A model generated the notes under the pieces. It saw only the letters and a program-made list of their open reading frames with translations. It ran no database searches and was not told where the DNA came from. Below, in pieces: positions 54,600 through 64,000 of a stretch of 64,000 nucleotides of DNA (its first letter is position 1; every line of letters begins with the position of its first letter). Origin of the DNA: Cruorifilaria tuberocauda. Taxonomy: Eukaryota; Nematoda; Chromadorea; Rhabditida; Onchocercidae. The translations under genes were made by a program, and so were the position numbers. The DNA is taken from the NCBI GenBank assembly GCA_013365365.1, contig JABVXU010000040.1, forward strand, positions 206,478 to 270,477, given 5' to 3'.

Positions 54600-57500
54600 T
54601 ATAGTAATGAATTTAAATTATTTAATTAATTAAATTATTAATAAATTATTTAAAAAATTTATTTAGAGAGATATTTTGGAAGTAGCGATTCATCGGCCGT
54701 TCAGGTTTTCTCAGCTTCATAGTTAACACTGATCAGTTTTGCCTTACTGATGCATTACTTTTGCATCCTTGGAATAAAATTCCCTGAACAGTTTTCTAGC
54801 TTTGGAGCAAAAGCATAGTAGCTTTTGATTGCGCCATGGTTATCAGTTTGTTTATCTTGTTCCACTTTAAAATGTTTTCGGATTTTCAAAAGAATGGCTA
54901 TAAATGCCTGGCTTTTTTAAAACTTTAGAAAATCTTTTTAAATTTTAAAGAATAATAAAATTTTCACTCCTTTCAGAACGTTTTGCTTAGGAATAAATAA
55001 AATCACAATACATTGACCATACTCCAATCTCACAGCAGTAGCTTCGAAAAAATATACGGTAGTTCATTTAAAATCTATGAAATCGATATGAAATTAAGCG
55101 AGTTTACAATAAATAAATAAAATGAAAATTTGACAAACACAGCAACTAAATCTGATTCTAAATTTTACTTCCTTGCAATCCGTCAATTTTCTGTAGTGTC
55201 TTTTTCCATATTTCTTTAATCATTCAAGGAAAGTGCTAGAATTCACGGAACTATCAAATTTGTGTCTTTATAGATTATAAAGATCAAGATAACCGAAAAA
55301 TACTGTTTTGTAGTAAACTGGAAGGATTGAATGATTATAGAGCAGAATCGCATAACAACTTTTTTGATTATTTTTATGAAAATAATTGTTTCTTGCTACA
55401 TATATATTACACTTCCCAAATATAAATATTTGTTCAGAGAGATGAAATAAACGTATTTTTAAATTATGTGCAAGCAGTGAAAACAGAATATTCGATTTTA
55501 TCCAGTGCTTCATCAGATTTTGCTGGTTGTATGGAAATGAATTATATTTGAACAGATTTATCATTTCGAGAGTGCAGAATGAATGATGGTCGAAAAGACG
55601 ATTTTTGTTACCGCGCAAATAGAAAAAGTACCAAGCTTTGTAAGGCAGCATTAAGTCAACTATTAGATGGAAGGAAAGTCATACTGGCCGGTGGTCCGAT
55701 GAAATGTAGGGATAGTTTTGCACTACCTATTGTTGCTGAAAACTAAATGATCACTACGACCATTCCAACCTAGTTGATAGCAGTGCATAATGGGAAAATA
55801 AAAGCGCTATAGAATGTATCGGCATTAATTTCAACTTGCAAAAGGTCAGTGGATTCGCCCCATGAAACTGGGGTTGAAATGGGAGATAGCGGTAGTTTTA
55901 TTTCGCTTGCGTTAGGAAAGATAATGATCGATGGTGTGAATTTATTCTATCCCATTCTGCTGTAATAAGAAAAATTCATTTTCAAATCAGAATTTAAAGT
56001 CCGCAAACTGAAGTCATCATAATCATTGGGATCACATTTTTAGAGAGTAATGATTGTAATGATCGGAAATATTAAGGATATTCTGTATCTCAATACTGAA
56101 TATGTTCATTCTTGACTCCCTTTAAACACATTCATCCCACAAGCGACAATCGTTTTATTAAATTTGCATTCCAACATGTTCTCGGTAAATCACATAATTC
56201 TTCTGACTTGCTTAGTCAATTTACTATAGAGTATCCCCAACTTAAGACTTTCGGGTTATCCTTATATCTTCCTGTTAATACTAATTAAGTGCTTTCACCA
56301 TATGCCATTGCTAATTCGGCAAAAAATTCATTACTTCTTTAAATATTTAAAACAATCCTAAATTTCGAAAATTTCTGACGGACATACCATCTCAAATCTT
56401 TCTCAATACATGCCTCATTTTATTGTTGTATATGGCCTATCAGTCACACTGATAAAGGAAACCAACTGGCTGAATAACCGAGTTCTGCGAGAAGTCTCAT
56501 CTTTTTATGTTCGGTGATTCAACAATTTAAAAAGTTCAATAATTTAAAGAAAAGGAAAAAAACATTGTAACAACTCTCTTCTTGACTACATTTGGTACAG
56601 GTAATTCCAATATTGAACACTCAAAGTAGCATCAATGATTTCAGAAAATTTCAGAGACATTAAAGACATTACTTTACATTTAATGTCCCTGAAAAAATTA
56701 AATTTTTTTTTAATTTCATAAGGTTATGAAGCAGTGATAATAGCATAATCTCAAAACAAGTTATCTATAATGAAATTATTAGAAAAAAGATATACTGAAA
56801 TTATAGGCTTAATGAGTTGTCTGATTTTTATTATAGTAATGCCCTCGCCAGAGGAATATCCACCGGAAATGCCTAAGAAATATGGCCAATGTGTGTTCTA
56901 GCTTTTCTGGTTCGATTAAATAAATATTTTTTTCCTGTACTTCAATTTTATATTTTACGCGAAAATTTCAGTTGCAACGTCATAGTTTGGTTATAGTCCA
57001 TTCTTTCAAAGTGTATCTTCTCGATGTCAAGAAAAACAGAAAAGGGCATTGGAAATACATGAACTAGAAATGAATCGCATAACATGAACAAACATGTATG
57101 AAAAGGAATGTCACACATCGAAGTCATTTAGCATTTAACTGGTTTTCCTCACTTAACTAGTTTCCTTATATTATTTAACAGAATGAAGATGTTATCTGGA
57201 TAACATCGAGTCACCACATCCCTTCTTTTTTTTCAACTGCAGTATTTTGCGTTCATTCTGATTTCAACTTGATCAAAATCTGCAGTCGATCATCAATTAA
57301 TTTTTCGTCTTCCTCTACATTACTCTCTGCTTAATTCTTTTGTCCTGTTCGCGTTTTTATCCAAAACAGCATTTAGCATCTAGTGTGTTATTTTCATTCC
57401 TTAGCTTTGATATTTACGCTTGTTTATCTTTTTTACATTCCCCTGTGCACATGTTGCGTTTCGTCTGCGTTTCGGTCACTTTCCATCAAATTCTTCTGAA

Positions 57501-60500
57501 TTACGAAAAAAATAAACGTTAGGCAGACTATTTCCGCATTAAATGAACTTTTATGAGTTATTTGAACTCTATTTCCTGAAAATAGCATTTTGTGCATTCA
57601 GTCATATGCCTTACTAATTGCACCGACTAAACATGAGGATTATAAAGCTCAGGTAGCAAAAACTTTTTAGAGACTTATCTTTGGCTAACTCTGAAGAGTG
57701 AGAATTCTACACTTATTTATTCCCCTTTGATTATAAAAGGTTACACTTAGTTTCAATCAGAAATTCTTAACTCAAGTTAAAGGACTGTTAAAGCAAATAT
57801 CAGCTGCTTCCAGTTTTTTACTTTATTGCGCTGGTTTCATGTGTTCACGAAATAAAAGCATGAAGTCATTTAATCACGTTGTTAAATAAACTGATAAAGG
57901 CTGCACTATAAGCCTGATTTTACATAATTTCTGATTTCGTTCTTACTTTTACTTCCATTATTATTCACATTTCAATTAATATTTAAATTTTACACGAATA
58001 GAAACATATCCTTTTCTAATAATTTGTATTAAAAACACTGCAATTTTTTTCATTTACAATATAACTAATCAAGATTTCAGGATGTAGAAATTCTCCGAAA
58101 ATCCCTACCAAACATTTCAATTGAAAAAAAAAACGAGCAAAAATTAATCTATTAACTGCTGGATTTTACATTCACTATTAGCATGTCAGTAAGACTTTCT
58201 GTTTATTTGACTAAAATCAGTTACATGTAATTTATATATGTATAAACAGTGAAGTTTTTTTTTTCCCTTAGTATAATAAGAAATGATCAGATGTGTCAAT
58301 CTAGGATGAACTAAAGTTTTACTTTACTTTAAATGATATATATTATTGCCACTTAAAATAATGTGGAACGATTTTTTATAGCATAACAAGTATTGGTAAA
58401 ACAAATGTTAGGCAAATCTGAAAGTCCTTTTTCCACTGAATTTGAAAACAGAACCTAGCTATTCATTCAAAATTCTCTTTATTTGGAATCTAGTTTAATA
58501 ACGACAAAACTTCGTAGAGGTAGACGTAAGAGCAACTTTGCGGAGCAGGTTTCTATTTAATATTTAACGCAGTGTGAGAAATTCATTAAATATTTCACTT
58601 CTGCACTATTAAAACACCTTTCTGCATATATTTTTTTAGTCTTAACTCATAATCGCTCTTCAATATTATATTTCATCATATTTTATCACACTAATGTGTT
58701 TCAAAAACATATTTTTTACCTTTTTTAAATCATATCGCTAAAATTATAAAAGTTCCAGCCATTAATTTTTCCGTTCCTCAAATTTTTTAATGCTGCTTGT
58801 ACTGCTGTTCAACCTTCAATCATATAATCAATAAAAGTATTAATGTGCAGTTTCATCCAATGCAACTGAACAACTTATCCCATACTTTTTAATCTCCAAC
58901 TTCATTTTACTTTTTTGATGAAACTTGTAATCTGTGGAGATCACTATATGATTGAAACTTTTTTCAACGGAAAGGAACGAAAATAGTATAAGTAAAGTGA
59001 ATGCAATAAAATATATCATGATATAATTTTATTTGTAAACATAAAGAAAAAGAAAAATAAGAATTTTGATTGGCGATATATTAGTTAATATAATACTTTG
59101 AGCACTTGCAAAATGCCTGTCCGCTTTTGTTCCATTGCTTAGATATGAAGAAATTGTTTGCGAGTAAATAACGTAGAAAACTGGAGAAAGTGGGACAACA
59201 TATAGGAGGACATATGCGGAATAAAAGAATTTAGATAGATGAATGTCAACTTGTGTTGGTAGTTTCCGCCGATTTTTCAAAAATTCGCAATATCATCCAC
59301 TCATTATTTCTGACCCGTTCTCCTCCTTTACTGATTATTTTCATCATTCTTTTATTTCTGAATACCATTCTCTTCTGATAAAAAGGTTACATTTCTGTTT
59401 TTGCTTATCGCATTGCTTTTGCAAAAATCTGCCTTTATTAACTTCATCGAATAAATTGAAATGGGTCAAATTGAACAAATAAAGCAATCTCTATACAGAG
59501 ATATCTAGACATGAAAATGAGTAGACCTGAGTGCTAATTTTTAAATTGATATACATTGTATCCTTTAAAAAAAATCGTTGTTATAGTTTATGATTTTGCA
59601 AGAATTAGAGTAATGCTGGAGGCGTGTGGAATTGCATGGTTATGTTTTGAAAAAATTAATACTAGATAATCTAAAGATTTCAGTACTAATGCAAATGATG
59701 GAGAGTTCGACAGTATTAACAAAACAAAAATCGACAGTATTTACAAAACCGAAATCCTTTTTACATAATGCTCCAGCTCTTCATGTTATGTTGTTAATGT
59801 TGTGAAAAGTGTTCAACTTTTCCCACTTATTGGAAATGATAACTTGTAGCCCTGCAGATCGGGTAAATCTGTCATGAACTACCAGGAGCAAATCTTCCGG
59901 TACGTTGCTCATCCGCTTAATGTCTCATCAAATTTCTTTCTACTTGGAAAAAAATTTAGCTATTATCATTCTCTCCATAACAATGAATTCCTACTTCCAA
60001 TAGTAATTTTGTAATCCACTGCAAGTGATCATCTTGAACATCGGATAAATTTCTTCTCTCTTATTCTCATCAGGTTATCTGTAACGCTGTGAATTTTACA
60101 TCTCTGTCAACTGCTCATGGATTAAACGCAGTATGAAGTTAATCGATATTCATTTATTGACTCAAATCAATATAGTCATCGATTCTTTCAAGATCAATTT
60201 CATTCTCGATACACCAGTCTTAACGTATCAGCAGCCTGACTGTTTTTTACCACTTGCTATTTTTAGGTCTTCTAATTTCTTATGTACTTGAAATTTTTAT
60301 GAATAATGGTGCCACGTTATTTGCATAAATGATATGAATGTTACCTTCTCTTTAATGTCATTTTCCCATACAAATTCGAGGCATGCAATGAAAAGTTAGT
60401 GTAATAATTTCTCTATCACAAATTTTCCATTCGTATGGGAATGGGAAGAATTATAGCTAGATTTTGATCGAAATCTTCGAATACCTTTCTACATGATGCT

Positions 60501-63500
60501 GAATAATTTCCATGGAAAATATTAAACCAAATCTTTTAACAAAATATGTCAAAGGCTTTTGTTAGCCAGAAAATACAATGAAGAAAATTTTCTAAAGCAG
60601 TTAACTAATCAAAATTTTGTACTGGGATCATATCCACCTTGTCTACCATTTTGTAAATTGAAGTCCTGCCATCGTTTTTGGATAGAAGTAGTCAAAGTAG
60701 TCATTTTTCCTGTGAATCTTTTGAGTTTAGTTATTCTTGGCAGAAATCCATTAATTCATTAAACGATCGCAAAATAAAACTGTCAAAAACAAAGAAAAAA
60801 TTTAATATACTACTTTATCAGTTTTTAGTAGAGTATTGGGAAGTTATCTTTAATGCAGTGTAATGTTCTTACTCTGGAACGAGTTCGTCTCGTAGCCTCG
60901 TGCAAATTACCGCTTCATAACTTTTACTTTCACAACTATAAAAGAGCAATATTCGAATATTGCGCAGACGTTCAGGATTTTTACCTTAAAATTGTATTAT
61001 TTTTGTACTTTTTTATAACAGTAATCTTTGGTTTTCCTTTTTGTTTATGAAATCCAGAAATTCATTTCAGACCATATTACATCAAATGATTTGAATGCTA
61101 CCGAGTTTTCAGTACTAATATATCCGAAATCTCTTCAATTCATTGATATGATCTTGAGTATTCTTTATGATAGCGACACCTGATTCGTAATGATTATGCA
61201 TTGTATATATTAAATAATTCGATTTACTTTACCATCATTACCAACAATGTACTTTATAAACTTCATTTCATCTTAACTTAAAAATAATTTTTTCCACTGA
61301 GAGAACATATGATAGATTTCCAATAATAATGCAACCAAAGCACTTGTCACAGCATTCAACATACTGATTTGCGATCAATAAACAATAACCGGATCAAATG
61401 TTCTTTGTAGAATTGAATTTGTTGAAAACCGAAGATTCTTTCATCACCTGTAAACATTCCCGTCCATGTTATATCCTTCACTGATTTTTCCTAAACTGCT
61501 TTTAAATTATTCATTGCCCCATATAACTTATTTGTGCTCTCTTGCAGTTACTGCAAACCATAAGCTTTTTTCACATTTGATTGTTTATCTCACAGATGCA
61601 TTGGCTTTCATAGTGGCGTAGATACTGCATGAGATTTTCAACGCTGAGACAAATTTGAGTTGGATCTCATCATTCAATTAGAATTTATCTCACTGTGGAA
61701 TCAAGGAGATTTGAACATTATTAGAAGTTGAGATTTTTTCGGAATACTTTTCAAGTGTAACCAGCTATGTTCAACATTCGTAATCAGTTGGAAGACATTG
61801 TTAAACAATCTAAAATGTACCAAGTGAAGTTCGAAACGCTTTTTTTTCAAGAAAATAGAAGAAACGGAAGTGATTTAAATTACGTGATAATTACGAGCGC
61901 TTAATACACAAACACTATTTGATTTCATTTTGAGCATTCGAAAACCTGGACACATTGGTAATTTGACATTAACAAATCATAATGAACATTGTATGTCATG
62001 TGACGAAAAATATTTTTCATAACTAAACAAATTATTAATCTTTTATATGTTGAATATCGTGCGAATGAGCAAGTATTATAAAATGAATCTTGGAGCTGCG
62101 TCCAGGATTTAAAATGAATGCAGCCGAAAATGGTCAAAATGAATATGTACAATTTTTTCAGTATAACATGTTCAGAAAACCTTTCCTTATCTTTGCACTA
62201 ACAATGCCAATGGTGATAGTGGAATCGAAGCAATTCGAAATTAAAGAATTCGAAAACCCTACTGTAAGTTTTCTGGTTAATTCAAACGTCACTTCAAAAA
62301 CTATCATAATGTTTTCTACGGTGTTTCCAAAAAGTACTGTTGCAAGTTTCTAAATCTCTTTAAAGCGAAACTCTAAGCTATACTTGCTCGGAACAATACG
62401 CTACGTTGCCACTGTTTTTTTTTTTTTTTTGCTATAAACCATTTGTTCTAAAAACTTTTCCATCCAAAACGACTGAAACGATATTTTTTGTATTATTAGT
62501 TCGATTCATATTCAATGCTCATCAATTGAAGTAGAATTTTGGCCTTCTGTTACTTGTTCTGTAACAGCAATACTTTTGCATGCTAAATGGATTTTAAATC
62601 CTTTTACAACTAATTATGGTTTTATTATACATAATAAGACCATAAAAGGCATAATGCAAACTTTAAAGGTATTGATACTTTATGTAATGTATTGCAGAGA
62701 TATTGTAGTAATCTTGTTTGAGCAATTTGTATTGTTTTGTTTGAAGTAATCTTACTTTTTAAGTTGATGAAATGACAGACTTAAATATCCATCTACTCCA
62801 TACATCATTTTCCAACCAGAATTTTTTTGTTTTTTTAAACAGCTTCTTTGTCACAGCGCTGACCTAAAGAAGTTTGAACTAAGAAAAGTATATTCATGTT
62901 TTGATATGGCACTATTGCCAGCTGCGAGATCATTTAGTCTCTTTTTTTCTGATTCTATGGAACGAAAACTTTGTTCATCACATCATTTTCAATTTAGCTT
63001 GCACTCTTTTCATTACCAACTCATCGATTCATCAAATTTTCGACAGTACAATCAATATCTTTGAAATAGCGAATAACTTAATCGTCTACTTTACTTTTTA
63101 TGTATTCTTTTCAGCGTAATTTTCTGAAAAGGATTTCCAGCTAGACAAAAAGAAACTCTTCATTACTTTTTCTATATAATAGTAAATTAGCACTTCACTC
63201 CGTCCAAATTTCACTGTTTTCTACCATCTTCAAAAGTTCGTATCGAAAAATTCTTTTCAGAAATCCTGAATTCATCATCATTCTCATTCACTAACATCGA
63301 AAATTATAAATGTTTCGTTTTTACTACAGTTTTCTTTCAGATATGACTATTAGATAGATAAATCTCCAGCAAAAATCACTTCTACGAAGATTGGTTGACA
63401 TATCAACAGTGTTATTCTAATGCGGTTCATTTAAAAGCCCTGAAATTTAGACGCATTGTCACCTTTTATCTCTATGATTCTGTAAGACGTGTCATTTTAA

Positions 63501-64000
63501 TTCAAAGGAGAAAAGTTATCAAATCTTAGCGGCTCATTAAATTTGCACAGTTCCATATGTGTAACTGTAATTGATCTTGACGGGACAAAATGTGATACAT
63601 CGAATTTTGATTTGTTGGGAGTAAGTTAAAGACATTTTCAATAGCTAATTTATACGAAATTTCCAGTTTCATTGGTTTATTTTTTAATTTACTGATTGCC
63701 TAAAATGCGTTCATGTATTTGATTTGTGACATGTATTTAGTCCTCTGTGACTGTTTTCTCATTCAATTTATTGCTTTCTCTTCTTATTTTTACTTCATCT
63801 TTCAATTTTTTGACTTATTCGTTCATCTTCGACCTTCAGTTTGTTTTTTTTGAAGCTGTTCATTTCATGTTCACGCTGCATCAGAAAAATTGGTTTGGTT
63901 TGTGTCTGTTCAATTTGCTACTTTTCTTATCATGCCAAACATATATTCTTAAAAACGTTGGGATGACTAAAGTAATCTGGTTTTTCGTTTTTTTTTTGTT
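54600..64000. other. Gene-poor nematode DNA
   Basis: About 9.4 kb of AT-rich sequence with frequent stops on both strands. Apart from one possible terminal exon near 56,840, I see no gene, RNA gene or intact mobile element. ORFs of 60-127 codons here have random AT-driven composition. Confidence 0.45.
56837..56901 (+). CDS. Possible terminal exon
   Basis: After the acceptor TTATTATAG the plus strand reads MPSPEEYPPEMPKKYGQCVF and stops at TAG. An AATAAA follows at 56,919-56,924. The Pro/Glu-rich C-terminus looks genuine, but no upstream exon was found. Confidence 0.3.

Noticed and set aside
55268..55651. 127-codon minus-strand ORF
   Set aside because: Composition is Asn/Phe/Tyr/Leu-rich as expected from AT-rich DNA; no domain, splice site or start context.
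59850..60860. Possible retrotransposon remnant
   Set aside because: A few minus-strand stretches look faintly coding, but I found no reverse transcriptase or integrase motif to support it.
1..64000. tRNA, rRNA, CRISPR, insertion sequences and phage genes
   Set aside because: I looked for tRNA T-loop patterns, spliced-leader sequence, regular repeat-spacer arrays and transposase motifs by eye and saw none. A tRNA scan could still find one.

Overview
The window is a chimera of two genomes joined without any run of Ns. Bases 1 to about 18,000 are a piece of a Wolbachia chromosome: AT-rich, intronless, 15 intact bacterial genes plus the start of a sixteenth. Bases from about 18,500 to the end are nematode-type nuclear DNA: short exons, introns with TTTCAG/TTTTAG acceptors, long AT-rich introns, microsatellites. 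Wolbachia together with such a genome points to a filarial nematode (Onchocercidae); the species cannot be told from the sequence.

Wolbachia part: addA start (1-217, -), ispE, a Mth938-family gene and znuB as a tight + strand cluster (302-2351), holA (2647-3654), dapB and pstB overlapping by ATGA (4246-5795), dxr (-), a Wolbachia-type orphan protein (-), hemJ (-), pdhA (+), an rluC/rluD-type pseudouridine synthase (-), a NhaC-type antiporter (+), argS (-), an MsbA-like ABC exporter (-) and ubiE (-). The set covers isoprenoid (ispE, dxr), lysine/peptidoglycan precursor (dapB), haem (hemJ) and quinone (ubiE) synthesis, with long non-coding gaps between genes as in reduced filarial Wolbachia genomes. 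No gene shows a frameshift or internal stop.

Nematode part: two large conserved genes in convergent orientation, whose exons I could chain by splice phase. On the + strand (18,549-28,317) are the last 13 exons of a Caskin-like scaffold gene (698 codons, tandem SAM domains, conserved tail). Its 5' half (ankyrin repeats, SH3) is absent, because the Wolbachia segment lies where the upstream exons should be. On the - strand (33,607-48,962) is a Capicua (CIC) orthologue of about 38 exons with the N-terminal conserved domain, the Cys/Arg-rich segment before the HMG box, the HMG box and the C1 motif. Its last 29 exons add up to an exact open frame of 1,324 codons. A decayed intronless coding relic sits in a 2.7 kb CIC intron. 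From 49 kb to the end there is a small possible gene, a few exon-like pieces, a large CA/CATA microsatellite and about 9 kb with almost nothing recognisable.

The main points of interest are the Wolbachia/nematode junction inside a Caskin intron (recent lateral transfer or mis-join), a 25-bp perfect hairpin in a Caskin intron, a 41-bp tandem duplication that copies a 5' splice site, a competing acceptor with a built-in stop, and the CIC gene structure.
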